A stretch of 64,000 nt of DNA from Pseudoalteromonas sp. MEBiC 03607 (GCF_004792295.1 NZ_SRRY01000001.1:2983501-3047500), one strand, 5' to 3'. Counted from the first letter of the stretch, positions 25,901-34,681 are shown. Made by a program: numbers and translations. Notes: generated from the letters alone by a model not told the origin.

Positions 25901-27211
25901 ATTGCCCTTCACTGGCTTAATCCCTATTTATCTCAGCAACTAAAAGTTGAAGCACAACAATATATTGCAGGTCGTTGGAGAAAGTTAGATTTACCCACAA
26001 CCATGCTATTTTATTCTGTAGTTCCTAACACACCACTAGTGGCAACGTTGAATGCAGATCGCTTGATTAAATTAGAGAAAATGAATAACTACAGTCGTAA
26101 CGAACGTCAATTTTTCCACCCAGCAGGAAAAATTGAAGTCAAAGCCGCTGAGCTTGAGCATGTACGCCTTTATACATGGGAACTGAGTGATCTTAACAAT
26201 AAGATTTCAGAGTTTACTCAAGCGCAAATTCCTTTGCCAGACTTAGTCACTTATCAAGCACCTGAGCAGCAAAAAATAGTAAGTGAGCAAACATCATTTC
26301 AAAGTGATGATTTAAATTGGCAAGCTTTCATTCTTTACGATCAACAAGAAATATTTCAGAGCGCTGAAAATATCCCAACGCGACGAGACATTGATGTTGG
26401 TGCTCGCTTACGTATTAACGACGAAAACAATTGGTATCAATTAGAAGGCTATTATTCATTTAGTGAAAACCAGACAGACATAATGGCACTTAATGGCTAT
26501 TATTCATGGCAAGATGATACAACCCCCTGGTATGCGGGTGCGCAACTTCAAAGCCGCTGGCAACCAAGTCATGATGGCTTTGACAGTCAATATGCTCTTG
26601 ATGGCAGCCTTTATGTTGGGCAAAAATGGCAACGTGACTCAACACATCGCCATCAATGGCAACTGTCACCATTTATTCGCTATAGCAGCGCTGATTTAAA
26701 CGATTATCTCCGTGACGACTTACTTAATTCAAGTGTGTTCAATTTTTATCGTGAAAACCATGCATCTGGTTGGCAGGGATTTTATCAATACCGCTATCAA
26801 CCTTGGGTCGACAATTATTTAAATTTTAGTGTTTCATCCAGTTCAAATGATGATTGGACAAGCCTAGATTATTTACGCTTCAACACAAGCTGGAACCAAT
26901 ATTATCATGACCATATTTTCCAACTCGGCATTGATAGTTATTACCGCTTTAAAGATGAAAACCGTGCTACAGCCACTTGGCAATACATCACACAATTTGC
27001 TTGGCAAACGCAAATTAATTTAGGTGATTTCTCGCATGGTTGGTTAAAGGTTCGATTACAACAGGATTGGGTATGGGATAACCACAATATAAGTATCGAA
27101 TTTTCATCAGGTAATAATCAGCATACAGGTTTTGCCCCTTTTGCACATGATGAAATTATATTCCCAACACTTCAGTTAAATCATTTGCTAGAGCACAGTG
27201 ACTATGAGTAG
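22937..27211 (+). CDS. Large exported protein with helical repeats and C-terminal beta-barrel-like region, probable outer-membrane polymer exporter
   Basis: 1424 residues. Signal peptide 1-21 (ending PAHA). Residues about 160-480 are beta-rich. Residues about 510-670 are helical and repeat-like (LLNWQQSMLTAKDLAKSAP onward), similar in character to TPR or Sel1 solenoids. From about 1150 to the end the sequence alternates polar and aromatic residues in short segments (WYQLEGYYSF, LNGYYSWQDD, WYAGAQLQSRW, FYQYRYQPW, YLNFSVSSSSND), as expected of outer-membrane beta strands. The layout parallels BcsC and PgaA: signal, helical repeats, barrel. The C-terminus (HSDYE) lacks the usual terminal aromatic residue, which is a caveat. 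It overlaps its neighbours. No named family recognised. Confidence 0.6.
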   Translation: MPYFIIAFITLTLLAFKPAHAEQQEHAVLQPPIWLKTSPKLDVLATTQKIQVDSFEHQYLWLPEGHWLEINSELLDKFIMSVGNTQYIQQRIQLERDLLCSNNRCQLPALGHNRIVAIQNRQDEQAEFSALVGHYQTKIDSFKRALKLAKPSILLSSRQGSERFYKFDKGEEVTLYFPDAKKIKLSVRKNMQSLERHGAVYAYVDEVLTAKVNIINNQALEYQDQQVGLVNSDYLAINAGQYLTIRSHTDAYVKITQSHRAIFDDTTANKTKEKLLLPYWLKTANDAMESVYSKYSLNVFSDDVFTHNEPLAVKRHYDLLSLMSTQTLLKGSSVVHASTSSKSVLITELEEQRLVDDQFYPRINKQVRDITSLSQVPLRYDLSSQKRATPWLTFVARSDEDSQLKLTAGGMSWLINIKATQHYQTISVSVPVNHKTMTIQKTTDDVPVIEFAVYARTLTDFPSNEVLYLQPGALDQNSPITAQLVTNHLRKLYSDYLAMIQPYAPARRKVKLLNWQQSMLTAKDLAKSAPLDALAFLKPLTQNPDPSVAEQAWQVKIDILREQHQFHLATSYLEGLYKSTQQKELQQFALRSLLETYQAEQQELKLFALCAGNLNILSECRNILIELATKQQKNRLALWLAHQAEETQIAEQSYTALNYHSLSSTIKAENKQYELLSGAQETLINSQGKLQNTVLSQHMPWQYTALEPVHLSISARTEAKQNGEYQTAWLMADSEYQHKLIPIFSDIPSNTLVVESQQAASVSSTMIVSLQAGETLNLSADQKTFLDVKDISDSLFTRFEYYSDATNKVITGDIMSLIYAYDATQRELLINGLYLLSKKRLNNNEYTQLLQRIATIPASASLTFLQNRIESFGHWQPLDSLVDYAGTRLFDIQSSAQTSFADRFNQFKTHLKNNEGLLIRPFHTLYIDLAQTEGEQIRFVFSFSTAELAQANVANLSIKLANNLKIWSVTEQQSIPFTFNKQELDNNIIALHWLNPYLSQQLKVEAQQYIAGRWRKLDLPTTMLFYSVVPNTPLVATLNADRLIKLEKMNNYSRNERQFFHPAGKIEVKAAELEHVRLYTWELSDLNNKISEFTQAQIPLPDLVTYQAPEQQKIVSEQTSFQSDDLNWQAFILYDQQEIFQSAENIPTRRDIDVGARLRINDENNWYQLEGYYSFSENQTDIMALNGYYSWQDDTTPWYAGAQLQSRWQPSHDGFDSQYALDGSLYVGQKWQRDSTHRHQWQLSPFIRYSSADLNDYLRDDLLNSSVFNFYRENHASGWQGFYQYRYQPWVDNYLNFSVSSSSNDDWTSLDYLRFNTSWNQYYHDHIFQLGIDSYYRFKDENRATATWQYITQFAWQTQINLGDFSHGWLKVRLQQDWVWDNHNISIEFSSGNNQHTGFAPFAHDEIIFPTLQLNHLLEHSDYE

Positions 27212-30200
27212 TAACGGACTTACAAAACGCCTTGAAAATTTGCTTTTCGCAGATATTGCCAGTTTCTGGTTAGATTTATATCGTCAAAAATACCGCGAAC
27301 TCGTAGATGAATTAAGTCAATGGGAGCTAATCAAGGATCAGCCTGAAGATTATGACGAAGATGACTGGCTATTACTGCAAGCCATTGCATTTTTAACTCA
27401 TAAAATAGATACCTTACAAAATCAATTGACCAAGCTTGATAGCGATCACAGACGCTTTATTGAACGTTTAAATCATGCTGAGTTAAAAGCGGAAAGACAA
27501 TTTCATATTTTAGACTATGCAGCAGCGCTTGGCGCAAGCAAATTGCAACTGCAAAAGGATCAAGAGGCATTTCAACGTTGGTTTGATGAAGGAGCCATCG
27601 TAAACCGATACCAAGATAAAGTCTCTGAGCTTGAGCAATCATTGAAATTCTTAATAGGTAAACTAGGTGATCTAACTAATCGTTATTTACGTATTCACTC
27701 GGGAGAAATAACTAAATCATGGTTAACACTTAACTTAGAAAGTTTCTTTTTAGGTTTATTAGAAAAAACTGAGAATGAAGCAATTCGTAACTCTATTTTT
27801 CGCGCTCTTGCCAACCAAGTTAATTTAATTAGTGAATATGTCGGCGAAACTAAGTTCGATTCCAATCTTGTTGAGCTACTACTGTTTTCTCTTGAGAAGC
27901 AATCAACACCTCATGCCGCTAAAGTGGATATTTTAGAGATCCTGATCAATTTAAGACCCACTTTTACCCGCTATTTTATGCGTTCACAAATTGATTTAGA
28001 TGTCTTGCCAAATGCTAAAGTAGAACGACAACATTTGTTTCTACTGACATCTTTTTCAAAAATTATATGTAAACAACCAAAATTAAATGAGGCTAATTAT
28101 AAATTACTAATCTTGCTTGCAAAACACGCCTATCCCCGTGTAAGACAGAGTGTTATTGAACAATGCCCACTATTACAGTGGCCTTTTGCTATCAAGCTTT
28201 TAATAGTTCGCTTACAAAAAGAAACTCAACAAGCTGTAAGGCTGACACTCATCAAGCAATTAACAGATCCTCGTTTTACCGAAGAGCTACAATCGTTTCA
28301 TATATGGCGCCAACAGTTAAAAAAAGTACAAAGCTTTGCAGAAAAACGATTGCTGTTGGAGCTTACGCCACGGATCATGTTTAATTTACAAGTTGAATGT
28401 GAAGAGCAAAATCAAGCAGATATATTATTTAAGTCATTTATTAATGTATTAAATAAACAACTTGAGAATGAACAAAGTAATGCCGTCAGACGCGTTATTA
28501 CCCGTGTTCGAGAGCAGTTAGTCAGCTTTATGTATCAGCAACAAGTTGCTGAGATCGAATTTAATTTAAACTCTCATTTAGATATAAATTTAAGCTCGAA
28601 GGAGATAGAGCAAGATTTACTTGGCCGACTTTTAAGCAAACAAGCACAAAATAATGAAGCCTTCAACGTAAAAGAAAAAAGTAAAAGCTATCTAATAACA
28701 AGGGGATATAAGCGTGGTTTCCGCTTTTGGCGGCTCTGGCACGAATTTAGAAACCCAAGCACAGGAAAACGCCAAAGTTTTAATCATACACAAGCTAGAA
28801 AGCCAAGTGCATTTATGCACGTCCCGAGCTGCACTGTTGCAGAGATCAGCAAAACAGAAGTGCCTGGCGAGCCTCGCTTCGATGATAAGCAGTTCAGCGC
28901 TCGACCACACTTACCCATGCTTGATTTTTTATTAAGTATTTTGTCGCAGGATAACTTAAAAACACCTGCAAAATCATTTACACCTGATGGTATTTTAGTT
29001 ATCACGCCACCCTCTAACATACTCAAACGTATGTATGCGTATAGTTGGATTTCATTCAACTTTGAAAAATTAGATGATCTACGAAATGGTTCAGAGGTTG
29101 AACAGCGAGATTTCTTAGATCTCATAAGAAGTAAAGGTTTTGTACTTGAATTTCAGCAATATGGGTCTGTTCTTGATGCAGAGTTTCCAGTGGAATCAAG
29201 TATTGCCAACTTATATAAGAAACTATCTATAACGCCTTTTTTATTCAATATGTGGGCAAGTTTTAAAGAGTATGCCTATTCACTTTATCAAAATAGTATT
29301 GGCCAATTAATCTTTTTTGTTTTGGCTTTTTCTACATACTTTTGGGCGCGCCATATTAGGATAAGTAAACAAATAAAATCGGATAGAGCAAAGATCCCCG
29401 TTTCAATCGGTGGCTGGGGCACCCGGGGTAAATCAGGAACTGAACGCTTAAAAGCTGCATTATTTAGTAGTTTAACCTTAAAAGTAATAAGTAAAACAAC
29501 AGGTTGTGAAGCTACACTTATTTATGCAAGAGCAAGTGGAGAGCAGTTCGAAATTCCATTGTTCAGACCTTTTGATAAAGCGAGTATTTGGGAACAAAGT
29601 GATGTACTTCATTTTGCAACAAACGTGAAAGCTGATGTATTTCTTTGGGAATGTATGGGGTTAACCCCACGTTACGTGAAAATTTTAAGAAACTGGATGA
29701 ATGATAATTTCTCTACGATTACCAATGCTTATCCAGACCATGAGGATATTTTAGGGCCAACAGGAATAGATGTCGCAAATGAAACAAGTCATTTTATTGG
29801 TGAAAATAGCCTAGTATTCACCAGCGAACAAAATATGGCTCCAATTCTTGACTTAAATGCGAAACAAAAGAACTCAAATTTAATTCAAGTACATTGGGCT
29901 GATAGCTTACAAATAACAGAGGACATACGCTCTCTTTATCCATACCAAGAGCACCCTGCCAACATCGCACTGGTTTGTAAAATGGCTGAGCATATAGGCT
30001 TAAATAAAGACTATGTATTTAAAGAAACATCAGCACGAATTGTTCCAGATATAGGTGTATTACAACATTTTGCCAAAGCACCAATTGCAACAATAAGCCA
30101 ATCATTCGTAAATAGCATGTCCGCAAACGAGCGATTAGCAACATTAGAAAATTGGCAACGTCTCAATATATATCAATTAAACGACGATCCTAAAACTCAG

Positions 30201-31283
30201 GTCATCGCACTAATTAACAACCGTAATGATCGTGTTGCACGTTCAAAGGTATTTGCCTCAATATTAAGCAATGATCTCCGCTTTGACCGAATCGTAGTGA
30301 TTGGTAGCAATGTAGATGGATTTTATAGCTATTTTTTAGATGCGCTCACAGAGAGAGTCGATAAGTTAATTGAAATTAATGATATTGAAAACTTAGAGAC
30401 ACTACTAGAGCAATTTAACCTACTCACAGGCTCACAAGTAAAGGCGAGGCTAAGTAGTGCTTATGGCAGCATGATAGCAGAAAACCTTCTCACCCTAAGC
30501 GAAGGAAGTGTCAATAAGTCTTGTATAAAAGAAATCACCGGAGACATTTCATCTCAAGAAATCGCGACTATTCTCTATACCCTGCGCCACTACTATCAGC
30601 GTATAGCTTTAGATTCTTTAAAGGGTGATATGCAAAAGTACAGGGATGAGATAAAAGAGCGATTAATTTTAATCACAAAGTCAAAAGTTACTCTACTTGA
30701 CGACAGCAACATATCCGCAGATGAGATAACCAAAGCTATTGCAAACCTAGCTTTACCGAATACCCATCAAGTGATTGTGGGCATGCAAAATATTAAGGGA
30801 GCGGGATTAAATTACGTATACGCTTGGCAACAGTGGCAAAAGGTATCTCAAACTATAACAAAAATGCTGAGCAAACATTGCTCTGCAAAAGAATTTAGAA
30901 CGGCATTAACAAACTTAAATATGATTGTATCATTTAATTTATTAGAAATAGATTATTTAAAGCAAAACTTAGTTACTCTTAAGAAAAGCCAGCTTGCACA
31001 AAATGAGTTTTGCCAAGCTGAAATAACTGCTCTTCAAGAGAAAATTTCTAGCGATAATACGTCAGTAAACGAAGAGAATTCGCAACCTCGTGCACTTCGT
31101 TATTTAAATCAAATGATCGAATCATTTTTAGATGCAGGTGCTGCTGTTAAGCGTAAAAAGCGAGCCATTCAAATTTATGATGATATTGCTGAAAAACGCA
31201 TAACATTAGAAAAAGCGATAAAATTACTTAGTGAGATGAATCGAAACCAAAGCTCAGGGTGGTTTACTAAGAAATCGAAATAA
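27204..31283 (+). CDS. pgsB: Giant PgsB/CapB-like amide ligase with N-terminal helical extension
   Basis: 1359 residues from ATG 27204 (GTG at 27198 also possible), against about 390 for Bacillus PgsB/CapB. Residues 1-440 are helical, with coiled-coil-like sequence at 60-140. A membrane helix lies at about 698-717 (IGQLIFFVLAFSTYFWARHI), directly before the ligase domain. Mur-ligase-type ATP-binding motif GGWGTRGKSG is at about 736-745, then SKTTGCEATLIYA, FLWECMGLTPRYVK, and TNAYPDHEDILGP at about 839-851. The C-terminal ligase part keeps NSMSANERLATLENW and LINNRNDRVARSK. These are PgsB landmarks. PgsB joins glutamate through the gamma-carboxyl using ATP. A further 300 residues follow. It overlaps the previous gene by 8 bases. 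The family is secure; the amino acid used is not. Confidence 0.8.
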   Translation: MSSNGLTKRLENLLFADIASFWLDLYRQKYRELVDELSQWELIKDQPEDYDEDDWLLLQAIAFLTHKIDTLQNQLTKLDSDHRRFIERLNHAELKAERQFHILDYAAALGASKLQLQKDQEAFQRWFDEGAIVNRYQDKVSELEQSLKFLIGKLGDLTNRYLRIHSGEITKSWLTLNLESFFLGLLEKTENEAIRNSIFRALANQVNLISEYVGETKFDSNLVELLLFSLEKQSTPHAAKVDILEILINLRPTFTRYFMRSQIDLDVLPNAKVERQHLFLLTSFSKIICKQPKLNEANYKLLILLAKHAYPRVRQSVIEQCPLLQWPFAIKLLIVRLQKETQQAVRLTLIKQLTDPRFTEELQSFHIWRQQLKKVQSFAEKRLLLELTPRIMFNLQVECEEQNQADILFKSFINVLNKQLENEQSNAVRRVITRVREQLVSFMYQQQVAEIEFNLNSHLDINLSSKEIEQDLLGRLLSKQAQNNEAFNVKEKSKSYLITRGYKRGFRFWRLWHEFRNPSTGKRQSFNHTQARKPSAFMHVPSCTVAEISKTEVPGEPRFDDKQFSARPHLPMLDFLLSILSQDNLKTPAKSFTPDGILVITPPSNILKRMYAYSWISFNFEKLDDLRNGSEVEQRDFLDLIRSKGFVLEFQQYGSVLDAEFPVESSIANLYKKLSITPFLFNMWASFKEYAYSLYQNSIGQLIFFVLAFSTYFWARHIRISKQIKSDRAKIPVSIGGWGTRGKSGTERLKAALFSSLTLKVISKTTGCEATLIYARASGEQFEIPLFRPFDKASIWEQSDVLHFATNVKADVFLWECMGLTPRYVKILRNWMNDNFSTITNAYPDHEDILGPTGIDVANETSHFIGENSLVFTSEQNMAPILDLNAKQKNSNLIQVHWADSLQITEDIRSLYPYQEHPANIALVCKMAEHIGLNKDYVFKETSARIVPDIGVLQHFAKAPIATISQSFVNSMSANERLATLENWQRLNIYQLNDDPKTQVIALINNRNDRVARSKVFASILSNDLRFDRIVVIGSNVDGFYSYFLDALTERVDKLIEINDIENLETLLEQFNLLTGSQVKARLSSAYGSMIAENLLTLSEGSVNKSCIKEITGDISSQEIATILYTLRHYYQRIALDSLKGDMQKYRDEIKERLILITKSKVTLLDDSNISADEITKAIANLALPNTHQVIVGMQNIKGAGLNYVYAWQQWQKVSQTITKMLSKHCSAKEFRTALTNLNMIVSFNLLEIDYLKQNLVTLKKSQLAQNEFCQAEITALQEKISSDNTSVNEENSQPRALRYLNQMIESFLDAGAAVKRKKRAIQIYDDIAEKRITLEKAIKLLSEMNRNQSSGWFTKKSK

Positions 31284-31369
31284 GACTAACTTTATGTCGA
31301 TTATATTAAAACAATATAAAACTTAATTATTTAAAATTTAAACAAGAGCAAAACGCACATTAAAAATCA

Positions 31370-31380
31370 GAATTTTCCTA
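31370..31380 (+). promoter_or_regulatory. Shared element GAAWWTTCCTA, copy 1
   Basis: GAATTTTCCTA. The same 11-base pattern occurs once before each of the three tandem paralogues, 77-80 bases ahead of a TTGAAA in every case (here TTGAAA at 31460). Confidence 0.45.
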
Positions 31381-31532
31381 TTAAATTAAGAAACATAAAA
31401 CTATCATAAACTTAGATTAGAAAACCCTGTAAAACCCACAAATAAACCCTGTACCTAAATTGAAAATATTCATATAAAGGATGAAAATAAAGAAGATAAA
31501 AACACTTTATCTAATCAAAGAAAGGATATTTT

Positions 31533-32765
31533 ATGAAGAATTTAGTTTGTAAGTTAGCTGTATTGCCACTAGCGGTTGCCTCAGCGTTTGCTGTAGCAAA
31601 CACAAATCTTGTTGAAAATGGATCATTTGAAGCAGAAGTTGTTAGTGGTCAATGGCAATTATTCAATGAAATTACAGGTTGGACACGCAGCGCTAATGCC
31701 CCTTTTGAAGTACAAACAAATAGTTTGGGTATTCTTAAAGCAAAAGATGGCCAACAATACCTAGAACTTGGCTCTACGCAACAATATAGCGTGTCTCAAG
31801 TTGTATCAACAGAAGCTGGTAAAATGTATGAATTTAGCTTCTATTACTCAGCACGTGCTTCTGGCGATGACACAGCTAGTAAAGTTGAAGTATTTTGGAA
31901 TGGTGAATCTTTAGGCGTTGTTAATGCTAAATTTAAAGGTTGGACAAAATACAGCTTTACTGTAGAAGCGAGTGAAGCCAGTTCAGAAATCACCCTAAAA
32001 GGTATTGGAACAGGTGGTAGTACCGGTGGCTTTATAGACAATGTATCTGTCGCTGAAGTTGCAGAATATTGCTCAGTTAAATCTGGTTTATACGCGATTA
32101 ATAAATTTGGTTCTGATACTGAAGGCTACATTTATCACTTAGATCCAGAAACATCTGCAGTTTCACCAATTGCTGGTGTTACTAACACTGCTGCAAATAT
32201 CGCTGGTAAAGACGGAAAGCTCTACTTTATGGAGCAGTTAGATAGCGAAACTAGAGATTCAAAAATCTATAGTCTTGATTTAGAAACAAATACACAAAGC
32301 GAACTAGCAGATACTAACTCGTACACTATTACCCGTTCGACAGTTTCTCCTGATGGACTTAACTTGCGTGCAACAAGCAAAACTTACATGTACGACTTCA
32401 ACCTTGAAACTGGGGCGAAAGAAGTATTAGGTAAATTTAGCTTCGAAGGTGAAGAGTTCACTGGCGGTGATATAGCTTATTCATATGATAATAACGTACT
32501 TTACTTATTAACTGATAAAGCACTTTACACTGTAGATGAAAGCACGTTAGAACTAACTTTAGTTGGTGAGCATGGTGTAAATTGGGCATCAGGCCTAGCA
32601 GTTGCCGATGATGGTACTATCTACGTTACTGGCAGAAAGAGTGGTCAAAGCGCGAAACTTTATACGCTAGATCAAAATACTGCTGAAGCAACTTTTGTAT
32701 TACGCGGTCCTGCACATCTGAATGACCTAACTTACATTAGTGAATCAGTTTGCTCAGTTGAATAA
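31533..32765 (+). CDS. Secreted jelly-roll + propeller-like protein, paralogue 1
   Basis: 410 residues. Signal peptide 1-22 (LPLAVASAFAVA). Residues about 25-178 start with NLVENGSFEAE and end with GGFIDNVSVAEV, the look of a DUF642/CBM-type jelly-roll carbohydrate-binding module. Residues about 184-410 contain repeated short beta blocks (GYIYHLDPETSAV, SKIYSLDLETNTQ, ALYTVDESTLELTLVGEHG, AKLYTLDQNTAEATF), as in a beta-propeller. Single cysteines at its start (EYCSVKSG) and end (ESVCSVE) could close the domain. AAAGGA ribosome-binding site before the ATG. First of three tandem paralogues directly after the PGA-like operon; no clear terminator separates them from it. Function unknown. Confidence 0.75.
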   Translation: MKNLVCKLAVLPLAVASAFAVANTNLVENGSFEAEVVSGQWQLFNEITGWTRSANAPFEVQTNSLGILKAKDGQQYLELGSTQQYSVSQVVSTEAGKMYEFSFYYSARASGDDTASKVEVFWNGESLGVVNAKFKGWTKYSFTVEASEASSEITLKGIGTGGSTGGFIDNVSVAEVAEYCSVKSGLYAINKFGSDTEGYIYHLDPETSAVSPIAGVTNTAANIAGKDGKLYFMEQLDSETRDSKIYSLDLETNTQSELADTNSYTITRSTVSPDGLNLRATSKTYMYDFNLETGAKEVLGKFSFEGEEFTGGDIAYSYDNNVLYLLTDKALYTVDESTLELTLVGEHGVNWASGLAVADDGTIYVTGRKSGQSAKLYTLDQNTAEATFVLRGPAHLNDLTYISESVCSVE

Positions 32766-32781
32766 ATACATTTGATATTTT

Positions 32782-32808
32782 AATGCCAGTTTAATACTGG
32801 CATTATTT
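32782..32808 (+). terminator. Terminator after paralogue 1
   Basis: Stem AATGCCAGT - ttaat - ACTGGCATT followed by ATTTC. The ATGCCAG core recurs in the terminators of the other two paralogues. Confidence 0.75.
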
Positions 32809-33016
32809 CAACATCCCATCATTTTTATATAAAAACCTCTCCTCAACATTGATTTAAAATTACGCGTAACAAATATGAAAAATAAAACACACAATAAATA
32901 AGACCTTCAGAAAAAACACCTCGAAAAAATCAATAACTTTTTAACTAGAAAAAATAAAAACACAAATACAAAAAACCTACCCAAAAATAAATCAAAAAAA
33001 ACAAACTTTAAAATAA

Positions 33017-33027
33017 GAAATTTCCTA
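33017..33027 (+). promoter_or_regulatory. Shared element GAAWWTTCCTA, copy 2
   Basis: GAAATTTCCTA, 79 bases before the TTGAAA of the paralogue 2 promoter. See copies 1 and 3. Confidence 0.45.
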
Positions 33028-33105
33028 GATAAAAACAACGCAATAAAAGTCAACAGGTTAACAGTTAAACTCGACAACACTTAATATAAACAGACTAATA
33101 TACAT

Positions 33106-33133
33106 TTGAAAAAGAGCCGAATAATATTAGAAT
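33106..33133 (+). promoter_or_regulatory. Candidate promoter of paralogue 2
   Basis: TTGAAA (33106-33111), a 16-base spacer, and TAGAAT (33128-33133, five of six to TATAAT), 29 bases before the ATG. Confidence 0.5.
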
Positions 33134-33162
33134 TTTAATATTAATACATAACGGAGAATGTC

Positions 33163-34407
33163 ATGAAAAAATTTGTAACCAAACTAGCAGTTTTACCTTT
33201 AGCTATCGCATCTGGCATTGCAATGTCTAGTACAAATTTGGTAGAAAATGGTTCTTTCGAAAATACTGATCCTGTAACCGATCATAACGGCGAATGGCAG
33301 TTATTTGATCAAATTCCAGGCTGGACTAGAAGCAGTAATGCTAAATTTGAAATACAAACAAACAAACAAACGAGCTTACTAGCACAGGATGGTGAGCAAC
33401 GCCTAGAGCTTGATTCAACAGAAAATTACAGCATCTCACAAAATGTATTGACACAAGCAGGTAAAAAGTATGAGTTAACCTTTTACTATTCTGCTCGTTC
33501 AGAAGGAAATGAAACAACAAATAAAGCAGAAGTTTTTTGGAATGGTACCTCTATAGCTTTAATAAACAGTACTACTCGAGGTTGGACAAAATATAACTTC
33601 ACTGTTGAAGCAACTGGCGGTACATCTGAAATAATGTTCTCTGGTGCGGGAACCTCTGATTCATATGGTGCATATATTGATAACATCTCTTTAACTGAAG
33701 TTCCTGAGCCTTGCCCTGTCACAACAGGCTTATATGGTATTAATAATTTTGGTTCAGAAACCGAAGGCTACATCTACCACTTCAACCCAGAGTCAAATGC
33801 TGTAACCATTGTTTCAGGCGTGTCTAATACTGCATCAAATATTGCAAGTTATGGCGGTATGCTTTACTTCGTAGAACAGTTAGATAGCACAACGAAAGCT
33901 TCAAAGATTCATAGCTATGATCTATTAAGTGGTGTGCAAGGAGAAGTTGCTGATACCACTTCATACCCTATTTACCGTTCTGTAGTGAAAGCAGATGGCG
34001 AGACTTTACGGGCTACAAGTAAAACCTACATGTATGATTTTAACCTAGTGACCGGTGAGAAGGACATCGTTGGAAAATTAACATACTCGGGTGATACATT
34101 CACTGATGGTGACATTGCCTACTCAAGTGACAATAATGTGCTTTACGTACTAACTGGTAAAGCTTTATACACCCTTGATGAAGGCAGCTTTGAGTTAACA
34201 TTAGTCGGTGAGCATGGTATTCACTGGGCATCTGGTATTGCGATTGCGGATGACGGTACCATCTATGTATCTGGCCGTGAAAGCAAAGAAAACGCAAAAA
34301 TTTATACTCTAGATCAAAATACTGCTGCAGCGACATTCGTAATGGATGGTCCTGCACATGTTAATGATTTAACTTATGTTAGTGAAGCAATTTGCTCATT
34401 CGAGTAA
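33163..34407 (+). CDS. Secreted jelly-roll + propeller-like protein, paralogue 2
   Basis: 414 residues, same architecture as paralogue 1: signal peptide (LPLAIASGIAMS), jelly-roll module from NLVENGSFENT to GAYIDNISLTEV (about 25-180), and a beta-propeller-like domain of about 225 residues framed by one cysteine at each end (EPCPVTTG and EAICSFE). Shared signature segments include GWTKYNFTVEATG, EGYIYHFNPES, TSKTYMYDFNL and DDGTIYVSGRE. Own promoter and terminator. The paralogues are clearly homologous but well diverged, so the duplication is not recent. Function unknown; the modules suggest binding of a surface polymer. Confidence 0.75.
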   Translation: MKKFVTKLAVLPLAIASGIAMSSTNLVENGSFENTDPVTDHNGEWQLFDQIPGWTRSSNAKFEIQTNKQTSLLAQDGEQRLELDSTENYSISQNVLTQAGKKYELTFYYSARSEGNETTNKAEVFWNGTSIALINSTTRGWTKYNFTVEATGGTSEIMFSGAGTSDSYGAYIDNISLTEVPEPCPVTTGLYGINNFGSETEGYIYHFNPESNAVTIVSGVSNTASNIASYGGMLYFVEQLDSTTKASKIHSYDLLSGVQGEVADTTSYPIYRSVVKADGETLRATSKTYMYDFNLVTGEKDIVGKLTYSGDTFTDGDIAYSSDNNVLYVLTGKALYTLDEGSFELTLVGEHGIHWASGIAIADDGTIYVSGRESKENAKIYTLDQNTAAATFVMDGPAHVNDLTYVSEAICSFE

Positions 34408-34423
34408 ATTGATATAAAGCCAT

Positions 34424-34452
34424 AAAATGCCAGCTTGTGCTGGCATTTTTTT
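34424..34452 (+). terminator. Terminator after paralogue 2
   Basis: Stem AAATGCCAGC - ttgt - GCTGGCATTT followed by T residues. The 20 bases from AAAGCCATAAAATGCCAGCT are identical after paralogue 3. Confidence 0.9.
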
Positions 34453-34594
34453 ATCTCGCGAAACTAAAAAGAAAAAACAAGCTTTTAAATAGCATTAAAG
34501 AAAACCCTAATAACGACCACCAAAACAATAAAAACAAACTAAAATTTAAAATAAACACAATAGTAAAGTATAAAACAAAGCCAAAAAATAATAT

Positions 34595-34605
34595 GAAAAT
34601 TCCTA
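34595..34605 (+). promoter_or_regulatory. Shared element GAAWWTTCCTA, copy 3
   Basis: GAAAATTCCTA, 77 bases before the TTGAAA of the paralogue 3 promoter. Confidence 0.45.
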
Positions 34606-34681
34606 GAAGCATCTTAACCTATAACTTTCAATAACATACAAAATTACAAACCTAGCCAAAACAAGAAAACACAAACAACAA

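Larger units (their letters stand above)
32766..33162. other. 397-base A-rich gap between paralogues 1 and 2
   Basis: Holds the paralogue 1 terminator (32782-32808), about 200 bases of strongly A-rich DNA without open frames, the shared element at 33017-33027, and the promoter at 33106-33133. A GGAG site precedes the paralogue 2 ATG. No gene seen. Confidence 0.6.

Noticed and set aside
28692..29125. Minus- and plus-strand open frames inside the PgsB-like gene
   Set aside because: They lie fully within a gene whose own frame carries clear family motifs, have cysteine-rich atypical composition and lack ribosome-binding sites; treated as shadows.
31300..31320. AT-only inverted repeat TTATATT/AATATAA after the PgsB-like gene
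   Set aside because: No G-C pairs and no T run, so not a credible terminator. The end of the operon transcript therefore remains undefined.
34437..34634. 65-codon plus-strand open frame between paralogues 2 and 3
   Set aside because: It starts inside the terminator, is Lys/Asn low-complexity, lacks a ribosome-binding site and covers the shared regulatory element.
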